A stretch of DNA of 64,000 nucleotides from Verrucomicrobiota bacterium. Its GTDB lineage: Bacteria > Verrucomicrobiota > Verrucomicrobiia > Chthoniobacterales > Terrimicrobiaceae. Both the position numbers and the translations under genes were made by a program. The DNA lies in the NCBI GenBank assembly GCA_017305195.1, contig JAFKMU010000044.1:62001-126000 (forward strand). The letters are read 5' to 3'. Position 1 is the stretch's first letter. Each line of letters begins with the position of its first letter. The notes beneath the pieces were generated by a model. It was not told where the DNA came from and made no database searches. It saw only the letters and a program-made list of their open reading frames with translations. Below are positions 40,213 to 49,076 of the stretch, one piece after another.

Positions 40213-41311
40213 CGGGTGCCTTGACTTCGTCGATCCGGTTGATGACCTGTCCCTCGTGAAGGAGATGCGCCCCGAGAGCCACCACGGCTTTCCCGGGTTC
40301 GATCCCGGTGGACACAACGACACGGTCCCTGCCCACAGAGTCGATCTTGACAGGGCGGAAACTGACCTCGCCTCGATCATTGACGGTCCAGACACCCGGC
40401 CCGCTGCCGGGGTCAAAAATCGCTCCCGCTGGAACGGCAACCCCGGGGGTGGAGGGGCTTGTATCGACTGACACCTCGACAGTAACGGTCGAGCCGAGGG
40501 GAGCCGAGGCGGCCTCTCCCTCCAGTACGTATCGCGCGTCAAAGGTTCGGGTGACAGGATCAGCGGCATTCGAAAGCTGGCGAAGCTCCGCTTGATAGCT
40601 GCGGTCCACGCCGTAAAGGCGGGCGGTAGCGGGGGCTCCAACGGCGGGACGGATATTCTCCGGCAGATTGATCGCCGCCTCGCGAGGCCCGTCGTGAGCC
40701 AGTTCGATGACGGTTTGCCCTGCACTGACAACCTGCCCGGGCTCGCTCAATGTCTCAACGATCACTCCATCGGCGTCGGCCTGAAGAACCGCATATTCAC
40801 TCGAATTCTCACGGATTCTCGATTGCGCCTCCATTGCGTCCAGATCGGCCTTGGCGCTATCCAGCGCCGCGCGCACCCGGTCGTAGTCCTGCGCGGCAAT
40901 GACGTCTGCCTTCAGGAGCTTTGCGAACCGGGATTCATCCGCTTTGGCCTGGACGTAACGGGCGCGCACCGCCTCCACATTGGCTTTTTCCGCTGCGACC
41001 GAGAGGTTCAGGTCGACCGAATCGAGACGCATGAGAATCTGGCCCTTTTTGACGCGCTCGCCGACATCGACACAACGCTCGATGATTTTCCCGCCGACAC
41101 GGAATCCCAGCTCGCTTTGCACCCGCGCCTTCACCGTGCCCGTAAAGGCGCGCGAAGTGGAGTCCGCCTCCTTTGCCGTGGATACCAGCACCGCAGGCGG
41201 CAGCAGGCGGGGATCTTTCGTCGCGGGTTTGGAGCAACCTCCCGAGACGATCGTCGCGGCAAGAGTCAGCCCCCAGGAGGCCAGCGTAAGTCGAGAAATG
41301 CTCATTGTCAT
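40199..41311 (-). CDS. RND efflux periplasmic adaptor (membrane fusion protein)
   Basis: Periplasmic lipoprotein-type adaptor of 370 residues linking the RND pump to an outer-membrane channel. The N-terminus has a signal with lipobox VSGGC (ATIVSGGCSKP), then a barrel-sandwich segment (VRVQSELGFRVGGKIIERCV), an alpha-hairpin rich in Ala/Lys/Asp near residues 95-160, the second half of the lipoyl domain (GVIVETLSEPGQVVSAGQ), and beta-barrel and membrane-proximal domains. An alternative start at 41305 removes two residues. It lies 63 bp downstream of tetR, with dyad elements in the gap and across its start codon. Confidence 0.9.
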   Translation of the reverse strand: MTMSISRLTLASWGLTLAATIVSGGCSKPATKDPRLLPPAVLVSTAKEADSTSRAFTGTVKARVQSELGFRVGGKIIERCVDVGERVKKGQILMRLDSVDLNLSVAAEKANVEAVRARYVQAKADESRFAKLLKADVIAAQDYDRVRAALDSAKADLDAMEAQSRIRENSSEYAVLQADADGVIVETLSEPGQVVSAGQTVIELAHDGPREAAINLPENIRPAVGAPATARLYGVDRSYQAELRQLSNAADPVTRTFDARYVLEGEAASAPLGSTVTVEVSVDTSPSTPGVAVPAGAIFDPGSGPGVWTVNDRGEVSFRPVKIDSVGRDRVVVSTGIEPGKAVVALGAHLLHEGQVINRIDEVKAPDDKL

Positions 41312-41333
41312 GGTGTGGAATACCTCACACCAT
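41310..41333. promoter_or_regulatory. Dyad across the adaptor start codon
   Basis: ATGGTGTG (41310-41317) and CACACCAT (41326-41333) form a perfect 8-bp inverted repeat with an 8-nt spacer. It overlaps the start codon of the adaptor gene. It could be a translational hairpin or a second operator; its half-site differs from the GTTACA sites next to it. Confidence 0.45.
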
Positions 41334-41340
41334 GATCTTT

Positions 41341-41373
41341 AGTTACAAGTTTGTCAATCGGTCACTTGTAACT
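41341..41373. promoter_or_regulatory. Probable TetR operator upstream of the efflux operon
   Basis: AGTTACAAGT (41341-41350) and ACTTGTAACT (41364-41373) are a perfect 10-bp inverted repeat with a 13-nt spacer, directly after the tetR stop. On the minus strand a TTGACA (41357-41352) lies in the spacer, fitting a promoter blocked by the repressor. The half-site AGTTACA is shared with the dyad upstream of tetR. Confidence 0.6.
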
Positions 41374-41374
41374 T

Positions 41375-42007
41375 TCAAGGAGCCAGGCTGCGCAAAATCA
41401 TGGAGGTGACGATGCGCGCGTCGTTTCTCAACTCTTCCGGATCGCGTTGAGCCAGCAGCACAGGATGGATAAAGGGCGTCCACGCCACCCGGATCGAATG
41501 AGCCACCTCATCGGCAGCGGTCTTGCGCTCAAATTCCCCGGTCTCCCGCCCCTGGCCGACCACGCGCAGGAGGAGGGCCTGAATGGTGGCGCCGTGGTTT
41601 CTCGCCGAGCACCAGCCTTCGCTGACCGCACACTCCACAATGTCATGCAGCTTGCGGTCCTTGAAAAACACTCTCAACCCCTCTTCGATGAGGACCATTG
41701 GGAGCTTGCGAAGCTTTTCCGTGGCAGAGTCATTGCTGTCCGCAACCCTGGCTGCGGCGCACGCGATCTCCGTTAACGTCTGGGAGCACACGGCCTCTCC
41801 GATCGACTGCTTCGATTCAAAAAAACGGTAGACATAGGCATGCGAAATCCCGATTGCGCGCCCGATGTCGGAGATGGAGGTTTTTTGATAGCCGAGCGTA
41901 CGAAACTGCTCTGCAGCCACGGCAAGAATTTGCTCCCTTCGAGAGTGATCCATCGGACCACGCTGCACGAGATCCTCCTGGGAGGTTTTGGAAACGGTGC
42001 GGCTCAT
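41375..42007 (-). CDS. TetR family transcriptional regulator
   Basis: Repressor-type protein of 210 residues controlling the efflux genes downstream. The N-terminal helix-turn-helix is RREQILAVAAEQFRTLGYQK then TSISDIGRAIGISHAYVYRF, with F-x-SK after it. The ligand-binding C-terminal part is helical (EEGLRVFFKDRKLHDIVECA). I chose the ATG at 42007 (MSRTVSKTSQEDL). A TTG at 42016 would add three residues and an ATG at 41953 would remove 18. Palindromic half-sites AGTTACA lie on both sides of the gene (42023-42052 and 41341-41373), consistent with autoregulation and control of the adaptor-pump operon. Confidence 0.9.
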   Translation of the reverse strand: MSRTVSKTSQEDLVQRGPMDHSRREQILAVAAEQFRTLGYQKTSISDIGRAIGISHAYVYRFFESKQSIGEAVCSQTLTEIACAAARVADSNDSATEKLRKLPMVLIEEGLRVFFKDRKLHDIVECAVSEGWCSARNHGATIQALLLRVVGQGRETGEFERKTAADEVAHSIRVAWTPFIHPVLLAQRDPEELRNDARIVTSMILRSLAP

Positions 42008-42022
42008 GAAATTCAAGCTACG

Positions 42023-42052
42023 GGAGTTACATTTTTTGTAAAGTGTAACTCC
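42023..42052. promoter_or_regulatory. Probable TetR autoregulatory operator
   Basis: GGAGTTACA (42023-42031) and TGTAACTCC (42044-42052) form a perfect 9-bp inverted repeat with a 12-nt spacer, 16 bp before the tetR start. It shares the AGTTACA core with the operator at 41341-41373, although the spacing between half-sites is different. Confidence 0.6.
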
Positions 42053-42107
42053 TTGACTTTAATTTTTGGTTCTCCTCATGAAAGGGAATATCAAGTGGCG
42101 CAGCCCT

Positions 42108-42129
42108 TCCGCCGAAGACGAGCAATGAG
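42108..42129. repeat. 22-bp direct repeat, right copy
   Basis: Identical to 37078-37099 in the same orientation. Here it also encodes PSAEDEQ-stop in frame with an upstream ATG at 42078 (the 16-residue frame MKGNIKWRSPSAEDEQ), the same ending as the small membrane protein at 36751-37098. It lies 46 bp before the lnt start. Confidence 0.95.
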
Positions 42130-42174
42130 GCTTGGCGGAGTGTGCCGGGTGGTGTTTGTTGTCGGGCCTCGCTG

Positions 42175-43773
42175 ATGAAGAAATACGCGCCCTGGCTTTG
42201 CGCCGTCCTGTCTGGAATCCTGCTGGCCCTCAGCTTTCCTCCCGCTGATTTCGACGGGCTGGCCTGGGTGGCGCTCGCCCCGGTGCTGTGGGCGATCTGG
42301 TTTTCCGAACCCTGGACGAAGCGCGAACCGCTGCGGGTCTTTCTCCTCGGGTACATCGTGGGACTCGGCTACTTCGTGGGCAGCCTGCAATGGCTCACGA
42401 CCGTGACCGTGGCGGGGTGGCTGGCGCTGGCGGCGTACCTGGCGGTCTACCCGGCGCTCTGGGCGCTCTTTGTCGGGCTGATGGCGCGTGTGAACGTGGA
42501 GAATTTCGGCCCCGAGGGCAGCGCGTGGCGCAAAAGCCTGCGGAACTTCGGCACGGCGGCGCTCGCGGCGGCGGCATGGACGGCGCTCGAATGGCTGCGC
42601 GGGATCATTTTCACGGGCTTCGGGTGGAATTCCCTCGGCATCACCCTGCATAACAATCTCGCCATCATCCAGATCTGCGACCTCACGGGCGTGGCGGGAC
42701 TGTCCTTCCTTCTTGTGCTGGTCAATGCGATGCTCGCCATCACAGCCAAGCGCCTGCAGGTGGAGATCGCCCGCAAGAAGGTGCGTCCGCACTACGACCT
42801 GACCCTCGCGATTGCGCTGGTGGCGCTGGCCTTCGGCTACGGCGCGAGGCAGCTTTTTGCCCCGGCCCCGGAGTCGGAAACCGTCACGGTCGCCGCGGTG
42901 CAGGCCAACGTGCCGATCCTCGAAAAGCGCGACCCGGCCCATGAGGATCGCATCCTCAAGCTGCACCTCGACATGAGCGAAAAGGCGCTGGCCCTGCGCC
43001 CCGACCTGCTGGTCTGGCCGGAGGCGGCAACGCCCCGACCGCTCTTCCAGGATCAGGCGACCTGGGATGCCGTGCGCAAGCTGGCGGAGGGAACCTCGGC
43101 GGATTTCCTCACGGGCACGGTGTATTTCGGCCCCGAGGGGGACTTCAACTCGGCGGTGATGCTGACCGAGCATGCGAAGAAGGCGCAGCTTTATCACAAG
43201 ATCCACCTCGTGCCCTTCGGCGAGTATGTGCCGATGCGCCACAGCTTTCCGCTCTTTGCCATGATCGTGGGCAACCTCGTACCGGATGACTTCGATTTTG
43301 GCCGCGACTATACGGTGATGAAGCTCTCGACCAAGCCTGTGCGGGTCGGCCCGCTGATCTGCTTCGAGGATACGCTCGGCGATCTGGCGCGGCACTTCGT
43401 CCTGCGCGGCGCGCAGATGTTTGTCACGGTGACGAATGACGGGTGGTTCCTCGACAGCGTGGGATCGCTCCAGCACCTGCGGCAGGCGCTTTTCCGCTGC
43501 GCCGAGAACAAGATCCCCATGGTGCGCGCGGCCAATACCGGCGTGACGTGCAGCATCGACCGCTTCGGCCGGGTCGACCAGATGCTGGCGACAGAAAAGG
43601 GAAAGACGAACTTCGAAGGCTTCTTCTCCGTGCCGGTGCAGGCCCCGAAAAGCCCGAAGCCGACGTTTTACGCGCGATATGGCGACATTTTTGCCATGCT
43701 CTGCCTCATGGCGACGGTGGCGGTGGTGGGATTCGGATTCCTCCAGCCCGGACGGCGTCGGAGAAAACTCTGA
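42175..43773 (+). CDS. lnt: Apolipoprotein N-acyltransferase
   Basis: Inner-membrane enzyme of 532 residues that adds the third acyl chain to lipoproteins. Several N-terminal membrane helices (APWLCAVLSGILLALSFPP onward) precede a carbon-nitrogen hydrolase domain. The catalytic triad candidates are Glu283 (VWPEAATPRP), Lys342 (YHKIHLVPFGEYVP) and Cys396 (PLICFEDTLGD). The motif VTVTNDGWF near residue 420 and a final membrane segment complete the family pattern. I chose the ATG at 42175 (MKKYAPWLC); an in-frame ATG at 42142 lies in sequence without protein character. It is followed by purS after 48 bp. Confidence 0.92.
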   Translation: MKKYAPWLCAVLSGILLALSFPPADFDGLAWVALAPVLWAIWFSEPWTKREPLRVFLLGYIVGLGYFVGSLQWLTTVTVAGWLALAAYLAVYPALWALFVGLMARVNVENFGPEGSAWRKSLRNFGTAALAAAAWTALEWLRGIIFTGFGWNSLGITLHNNLAIIQICDLTGVAGLSFLLVLVNAMLAITAKRLQVEIARKKVRPHYDLTLAIALVALAFGYGARQLFAPAPESETVTVAAVQANVPILEKRDPAHEDRILKLHLDMSEKALALRPDLLVWPEAATPRPLFQDQATWDAVRKLAEGTSADFLTGTVYFGPEGDFNSAVMLTEHAKKAQLYHKIHLVPFGEYVPMRHSFPLFAMIVGNLVPDDFDFGRDYTVMKLSTKPVRVGPLICFEDTLGDLARHFVLRGAQMFVTVTNDGWFLDSVGSLQHLRQALFRCAENKIPMVRAANTGVTCSIDRFGRVDQMLATEKGKTNFEGFFSVPVQAPKSPKPTFYARYGDIFAMLCLMATVAVVGFGFLQPGRRRRKL

Positions 43774-43821
43774 CGAAATCGGCTTGTCGCACGGGCGCGG
43801 AAACGAAATCTTGGGCGGCGA

Positions 43822-44055
43822 ATGAAAGCCATTGTCACCGTAATGCCCAAACCCTCCGTGCTTGATCCCCAAGGCGCGGCGACAGCGGAAGCGATGAAGC
43901 ACCTCGGCCTCGAAAGCGTCGGCCGCGTGCGCGTCGGCAAGTCGATCGAGATCGAGCTGCCGGGCGAGCCCAACGAGGAAAAGCTGCATGAAATCGCCCG
44001 CGACCTCCTCTCGAACCCTGTGATCGAGGACTACGCCCTCGAGATCGTCCGATGA
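43822..44055 (+). CDS. purS: Phosphoribosylformylglycinamidine synthase subunit PurS
   Basis: Small subunit of 77 residues of the three-part FGAR amidotransferase in purine synthesis. It bridges PurQ and PurL and helps channel ammonia. The sequence has the PurS pattern [20 protein letters not shown] near the start, [20 protein letters not shown], and [15 protein letters not shown] at the end. Length is typical (about 80). Its stop overlaps the purQ start by four bases. Confidence 0.93.
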   Translation: MKAIVTVMPKPSVLDPQGAATAEAMKHLGLESVGRVRVGKSIEIELPGEPNEEKLHEIARDLLSNPVIEDYALEIVR

Positions 44056-44765
44056 AGTTCGCCGTCCTCCGCTTCCCGGGGTCGAACTGCGACCAGGACT
44101 GCATCCACGCCCTCTCGACCTTTCCCGGGACCGAGGCCGACTACGTGTGGCACAAGGACACCTCGCTCGGCGGGGCTGACGTGGTGGTGGTGCCGGGAGG
44201 CTTCTCCTACGGCGACTACCTGCGCACGGGCTCGATCGCGCGCTTCTCGCCCATCATGAAGACGGTGAAGGAATTCGCCGCTGCGGGCGGCCTGGTCATC
44301 GGCATCTGCAACGGTTTCCAGATCCTCTGCGAATCCGGCCTCCTGCCGGGTGCGCTGGTGCGCAACCGCGACCTGCATTTCCTCTGCAAGCATGTGTTTC
44401 TCCGCGTGGAGCAGACGGATACCCCCTTTACCAACGCCTCGACCAAGGGCGCGGTGCTCAACGTGCCGGTGGCGCATGGCGAAGGCTGCTACTTTGCCGA
44501 CGACGAGACGCTGAAGCGCCTCAACGCCGAAGGCCGCGTGCTCGTGCGCTACTGTGACGCACAAGGCGAGGTCAGCGACGCGTCGAACCCGAACGGCTCC
44601 AAGGAAAACATCGCGGGCATCTGCAACGAAGGCCGCAATGTCTTCGGGCTCATGCCCCACCCCGAGCGCGCCTGCGATCCCTTCCTCGGCAGCACGGATG
44701 GAAGCGTGATCTTCCAGAGCCTGCTCAACTGGCCATCCTCGCCCCTGCGCAAGACAGCCGCTTAA
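44052..44765 (+). CDS. purQ: Phosphoribosylformylglycinamidine synthase subunit PurQ
   Basis: Glutamine amidotransferase subunit of 237 residues supplying ammonia to PurL. The N-terminus is [16 protein letters not shown]. The nucleophile is Cys86 in GICNGFQIL, the catalytic His/Glu pair is in [13 protein letters not shown], and the [10 protein letters not shown] loop is present. It overlaps purS and precedes purL by 21 bp. The set purS-purQ-purL is the short-subunit form of the enzyme, not the single large PurL of gammaproteobacteria. Confidence 0.95.
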   Translation: MKFAVLRFPGSNCDQDCIHALSTFPGTEADYVWHKDTSLGGADVVVVPGGFSYGDYLRTGSIARFSPIMKTVKEFAAAGGLVIGICNGFQILCESGLLPGALVRNRDLHFLCKHVFLRVEQTDTPFTNASTKGAVLNVPVAHGEGCYFADDETLKRLNAEGRVLVRYCDAQGEVSDASNPNGSKENIAGICNEGRNVFGLMPHPERACDPFLGSTDGSVIFQSLLNWPSSPLRKTAA

Positions 44766-44786
44766 TTCTTTTCTCCTGTTACTTTC

Positions 44787-47015
44787 ATGAACGAACCCGC
44801 CATCACACCCGAGATCATCGCCAAGCACGGTCTCACGCCCGACGAGTACGAGCGCATCCAGAAAATCCTGGGCCGCGACCCGAACTTCACGGAGCTGGGT
44901 GTCTTTTCCGTCATGTGGAGCGAGCATTGCTCCTACAAGAACTCCAAGCCCGAGCTGCGAAAGTTCCCCACCACCGGTGACACGGTGCTGGTGAAGGCGG
45001 GTGAAGAGAATGCCGGCGTGATCGACGTGGGCGACGGCTGGGCGGTGGCGTTCAAGATGGAGAGCCACAACCACCCGAGTGCGGTCGAGCCCTTCCAGGG
45101 TGCGGCGACCGGCGTGGGCGGCATCATCCGCGACATCTTCACGATGGGCGCGCGGCCGGTCTTCAACCTGAACTCGCTGCGTTTCGGCGACATCCGGGGC
45201 GACTCCGCCGAGGCGAAGACGAACCGCCGCCTCTTCGCAGGCGTCGTGTCGGGCATCGCGCATTACGGCAATTGCATCGGCATCCCGACCATCGGCGGCG
45301 AGGTGTACTTTGACGAATCCTACTCCGGCAATCCGCTGGTGAACGTCTTCTGTCTCGGCGTGCTCAAGCACGAGGAAATCGCGCGCGGCGCGGCCTCGGG
45401 CATCGGCAACCCGGTTTTCTACGTGGGTGCGGAGACGGGACGCGACGGACTCGCGGGCGCGGCCTTTGCCTCGCGCGACCTCACCGAGGAATCCAAGCAG
45501 GACCGCCCCGCCGTGCAGGTGGGCGATCCGTTCCGCGAAAAACTCCTTTTGGAAGCGTGTCTCGAACTCCTCGCCAGCGGCTGCGTCGCGGGCATCCAGG
45601 ACATGGGTGCGGCGGGCCTCACCTGCTCGACCTGCGAAACGGCGAGCCGCGGCGGAACGGGCGTCGAGATCGACCTCGCCCTCGTGCCCAAGCGCGAAAC
45701 GGGCATGACGCCCTACGAGACTCTCCTGAGCGAAAGCCAGGAGCGCATGCTCGTGATCGTGAAGAAGGGCCAGGAGGATTCCGTGCGCCAGATTTTCGAG
45801 AAATGGGACCTCCCGTATGCCGAGATCGGCACGGTGAAGGACGACGGCTTCATGCGCGTGAAGGAGAACGGCGTGACCGTGGTGGAGATTCCCGCCCGCT
45901 CGCTCGCCGACGAGGCCCCGATCTATAACCGCGAGGTTTCCGAGAAGAACCTGCCCGCTCCGTTTGACGCGACCACGCTGCCCGAGACGGACGTGACGGC
46001 GGCTCTCGTGTCGCTGATGAGCCACCCGAGCCTCGCCTCGAAGCGCTGGGTCTGGCGTCAATACGACCACATGGTGCGCCTCGGCGCGACCGTGCTGCCG
46101 GGTTCCGACGCCGCGGTCTTCATCGTGCGCGAAGCCAACAAGATCCTCGCCGCCACTTCGGACTGCAACGCGATCTACTGCCGCCTCGACCCGCGCGAAG
46201 GCGCGAAGGTCGCCGTGGCCGAAGCCGCCCGCAACCTCGCCTGCTCGGGCGCGGTGCCGCTCGCGGTGACGGATAACCTGAACTTTGGCAACCCGCACAA
46301 GCCGGAGAATTTCCTCATGCTCCGCGAGGCCGTGGAAGGCCTGGCGGAAGCCTGCCGCGAATTCAACACCCCGGTGACCGGCGGCAACGTGAGCCTTTAC
46401 AACGAAAGCCCGAACGGCACGATCGACCCGACCCCGACGGTCGGCATGGTCGGCCAGATCGCGGACATGAAGCACGTGACGACGCAGGCCTTCAAGGCGG
46501 CGGGCGACGTGATCCTGCTCCTCGGCCAGCTCGGCGACGAAATCGGCGGCTCGCATTACCTCAAGGTGGTGCACGGCCAGAAGGCCGGCCTGCCGCCGCG
46601 CCTCGACTACGCCACGGAGAAAGCCCTGCACAACGGCGTGCGCGAGATCATTCGCCAGGGGCTCGTCCAGAGCGCCCACGATCTTTCGGAAGGCGGCATC
46701 GCCGTCGCCGTCGCGGAGTCCAGCCTTTCGGCCAAGCCCGCGCTCGGAGCTTCCATCGACCTCGGCACGACGGGTCTCCGCCCGGATGTCGCGCTCTTCA
46801 ACGAGTCGCAGTCGCGTATCATCGTCTCGGTCACGAGCGAAAACGCGGCCGAGGCGGAATCCGTGCTCAAGTCGCTCGGCGTCCCCGTCCAGCGCATCGG
46901 CGCCGTGAACACCACGGGCACGCTCCAGATCGCCGGTGATGGCAAATCGTACTCCTGGCAGCTCTCCGACCTGGAGACCGCCTGGGGCGAGACCATCGGC
47001 AAGCTGATGGAATAA
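44787..47015 (+). CDS. purL: Phosphoribosylformylglycinamidine synthase subunit PurL
   Basis: Synthase subunit of 742 residues, the small type that works with PurS and PurQ, converting FGAR to FGAM with ATP and ammonia. Family phrases are [20 protein letters not shown] near residue 32, [20 protein letters not shown] near residue 90, [18 protein letters not shown] loops, and [20 protein letters not shown] in the middle. The second half has [12 protein letters not shown] and [19 protein letters not shown] rho-independent terminator candidate follows 12 bp after the stop, so this is probably the last gene of the lnt-pur unit. Confidence 0.96.
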   Translation: MNEPAITPEIIAKHGLTPDEYERIQKILGRDPNFTELGVFSVMWSEHCSYKNSKPELRKFPTTGDTVLVKAGEENAGVIDVGDGWAVAFKMESHNHPSAVEPFQGAATGVGGIIRDIFTMGARPVFNLNSLRFGDIRGDSAEAKTNRRLFAGVVSGIAHYGNCIGIPTIGGEVYFDESYSGNPLVNVFCLGVLKHEEIARGAASGIGNPVFYVGAETGRDGLAGAAFASRDLTEESKQDRPAVQVGDPFREKLLLEACLELLASGCVAGIQDMGAAGLTCSTCETASRGGTGVEIDLALVPKRETGMTPYETLLSESQERMLVIVKKGQEDSVRQIFEKWDLPYAEIGTVKDDGFMRVKENGVTVVEIPARSLADEAPIYNREVSEKNLPAPFDATTLPETDVTAALVSLMSHPSLASKRWVWRQYDHMVRLGATVLPGSDAAVFIVREANKILAATSDCNAIYCRLDPREGAKVAVAEAARNLACSGAVPLAVTDNLNFGNPHKPENFLMLREAVEGLAEACREFNTPVTGGNVSLYNESPNGTIDPTPTVGMVGQIADMKHVTTQAFKAAGDVILLLGQLGDEIGGSHYLKVVHGQKAGLPPRLDYATEKALHNGVREIIRQGLVQSAHDLSEGGIAVAVAESSLSAKPALGASIDLGTTGLRPDVALFNESQSRIIVSVTSENAAEAESVLKSLGVPVQRIGAVNTTGTLQIAGDGKSYSWQLSDLETAWGETIGKLME

Positions 47016-47026
47016 GTTCTCAACAG

Positions 47027-47057
47027 GAGCTTCGCCCTCGATGAAGGGGCGAAGCTC
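47027..47057 (+). terminator. Terminator hairpin after purL
   Basis: GAGCTTCGCCC (47027-47037) pairs perfectly with GGGCGAAGCTC (47047-47057) across a 9-nt loop, then TTGAGTTCCC. The T-tract is weak. Stem, loop and tail resemble the structure at 54537-54568. Confidence 0.65.
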
Positions 47058-47130
47058 TTGAGTTCCCGGCAGATTTTCTCCGACGCAGTGATGGCGCGAG
47101 AGAAGTTCGCAGCCCTCCCGTATTGATGGA

Positions 47131-48222
47131 GTGCACGAAACCGCTATTTTTCCGGAAGTGAAGCGCCCTAAAAGCCCAGCCAAGTCTTCAGGAGATATCC
47201 AATCCATCTCCGATTTCGCGGCTTACATGGGGTTATCCTATTGCACCGTCTCACGTGCGCTGAACGGTCATCCCATGGTGAAGGCCGAAACGCGCGAGCG
47301 GATCCTTCACGAAATGGAGGCCATCGGGTTTCGTCCGAATCCTTTTGCCCGCAGCCTGCGGGGACAGGGGCGGGGATTGATCGGCATCTGCGTGGTCGGG
47401 GTCAACGCCCCGATCCTGAGCACAAAGATCTTTTACCTCCAAAAATTTCTCCGCGAACACAATCTGCGCGGACTTCTGGAGATCGCCGAGGACACTCCAG
47501 AAAGCGAGCTTCGAGTCATCGAGGACTTTGCGCGCATCCGCACCGAGGGAATCGTACTCATCTACTCCTGCCTCCCGGCTGCGAATACCCGGGATTCCTT
47601 CACGAAAATACCTTTCGTCCATGTCGATCCGCAGGATATGCAGCAGGTTCCCAGCGTTGCTCTGGATCGGCCGAAGGCGATGACGCTGCTCTTCGATCAT
47701 CTGTTGGAATTGGGCCATCGCCGTTTTGCGCTCATGGGCGTGAGCCGAAAAGACAGATGGCGAGGCCCGGCTCTCGAGCAGCGTGCACGCGAGGTCGGAC
47801 TCGATCCGGATCGCTGTTTTGAGGAAGTGCCCAAATTTACAAAGGACAGCTCCATCTCCCAGGGCCGGGCGTTGGTTGAGGATTACCTGCGACGCGGGGA
47901 TGATCCGGCGACAGCGTTTATCGCCCTGGATGACGTCACTGCCATCGGAGTCATCGAGGGCATCCGACGGCTCGGCTACAGGGTACCCGAGGACTTCTCC
48001 GTCACGGGCTTTGATCATCTCGAGATCGGACAAGAGCTCACCCCGTCGCTAACGACGATCGAGCAGGAATCGCAGGAAATGATGGACGCTGTCGGAGAAC
48101 TCCTGCTCAAGGAGATCTCCGACCGACGGTCCGCCCCCGGCCTGCATCGCGTGGAGCCCCGCATCGTGCTCGGGCAGTCCACCGGTCCCACACGCACGCA
48201 TCGCCTCCCGGCGCTCACGTAG
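47131..48222 (+). CDS. LacI family transcriptional regulator
   Basis: Regulator of 363 residues, probably sugar-responsive. The N-terminal helix-turn-helix reads ISDFAAYMGLSYCTVSRALN near residues 25-45. The periplasmic-binding-protein-like effector domain follows (GLIGICVVGVNAPIL; FALMGVSRKDRW; PATAFIALDDVTAIGVIEGI near residue 258). Start is a GTG at 47131, preceded by GATGGA; an ATG at 47126 is out of frame. It heads the glycan locus. The next gene, on the same strand, starts 64 bp downstream, and no other regulator is in the locus. Confidence 0.9.
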   Translation: MHETAIFPEVKRPKSPAKSSGDIQSISDFAAYMGLSYCTVSRALNGHPMVKAETRERILHEMEAIGFRPNPFARSLRGQGRGLIGICVVGVNAPILSTKIFYLQKFLREHNLRGLLEIAEDTPESELRVIEDFARIRTEGIVLIYSCLPAANTRDSFTKIPFVHVDPQDMQQVPSVALDRPKAMTLLFDHLLELGHRRFALMGVSRKDRWRGPALEQRAREVGLDPDRCFEEVPKFTKDSSISQGRALVEDYLRRGDDPATAFIALDDVTAIGVIEGIRRLGYRVPEDFSVTGFDHLEIGQELTPSLTTIEQESQEMMDAVGELLLKEISDRRSAPGLHRVEPRIVLGQSTGPTRTHRLPALT

Positions 48223-48286
48223 CGGCTACTTTTTTGTTGCTTTCGCCCGTTTTTCGATCAAATTGCTACACGTATCGCATTTTCTT

Positions 48287-49030
48287 ATGAAACTCCCCCA
48301 CTTCCTTCCGCTCCTATCCGCATCGCTCCTCAGTATCAGCGTCGGCTCCGCCGCCGTGGTCGTTTCAACGGGCAGCACTCTTCCCTCCAATGTGGTCTTC
48401 AGCAATGTCGCCACCTCGACCAATACCACGATCTCGTGGTACAATACGGTCAGCTCGGCCGAGCGAGAGATCGCCCAAAGCTTCCAGGCGAGTTCGAGTT
48501 TCACGCTCGATTCGATCACGATGCTGTTGAATGACTCCGGGTCTTCGGTGGGCAACGGGTCAGGCACCGGGACCACGAACACGCAGGGCGCGACTTTCAC
48601 GGTGACGATCTACTCTTCGACGACAAACCGCTTTGACCTGTCGAGCACGGTGCAGACGGTCTCCAGCCAAACCGGTACGCTGCCGACAACGGGATTCACC
48701 GGGGCGAATGTGAGAGGCAACTACATCACCTTTGACCTCGGCAGCAATGTCGCACTCACGAGCGGTTTGTATTACGCTTTTGCGTTTTCCTTCCCCACGG
48801 CGGCCACCGACCGCAGCCTGCAATTCGTGGTCAATGGCAATACCCTCCCGACCACAGGCTATGCCTATACGTTCACCAATTCGGCATCCTCGCCCGGATC
48901 GTGGGTGGCCAATGGCGGTAATGACTACGCCTTTTACCTCACGGCCGTACCGGAACCCGGAGCCTTCGCGCTGGCCGGCCTGGGAATGCTGGTGTTGCTG
49001 ATCCGCCGCCGGCGCGGCATGCTCAACTGA
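48287..49030 (+). CDS. PEP-CTERM sorting domain protein
   Basis: Exported protein of 247 residues. The signal peptide is FLPLLSASLLSISVGSAA, and the body is Ser/Thr-rich and beta-stranded with a choice-of-anchor-like pattern (SAEREIAQSFQASSSFTLDS). It ends in VPEPGAFALAGLG, a hydrophobic helix and RRRRGMLN, the exosortase signal. I chose the ATG at 48287 (MKLPHFLPLL), since the earlier in-frame TTG adds unlikely residues. It lies between the LacI gene and the GH110-like gene, so it is probably expressed with the glycan-processing genes. Confidence 0.85.
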   Translation: MKLPHFLPLLSASLLSISVGSAAVVVSTGSTLPSNVVFSNVATSTNTTISWYNTVSSAEREIAQSFQASSSFTLDSITMLLNDSGSSVGNGSGTGTTNTQGATFTVTIYSSTTNRFDLSSTVQTVSSQTGTLPTTGFTGANVRGNYITFDLGSNVALTSGLYYAFAFSFPTAATDRSLQFVVNGNTLPTTGYAYTFTNSASSPGSWVANGGNDYAFYLTAVPEPGAFALAGLGMLVLLIRRRRGMLN

Positions 49031-49076
49031 GCGTCCAGCCTGCCTACGATCCGATTCCTCCCCCAAGAACGGCCCG

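Noticed and set aside
44031..47207. A 1058-codon minus-strand frame opposite purQ and purL
   Set aside because: Shadow frame rich in Arg/His/Ala; purQ and purL have full sets of family motifs.
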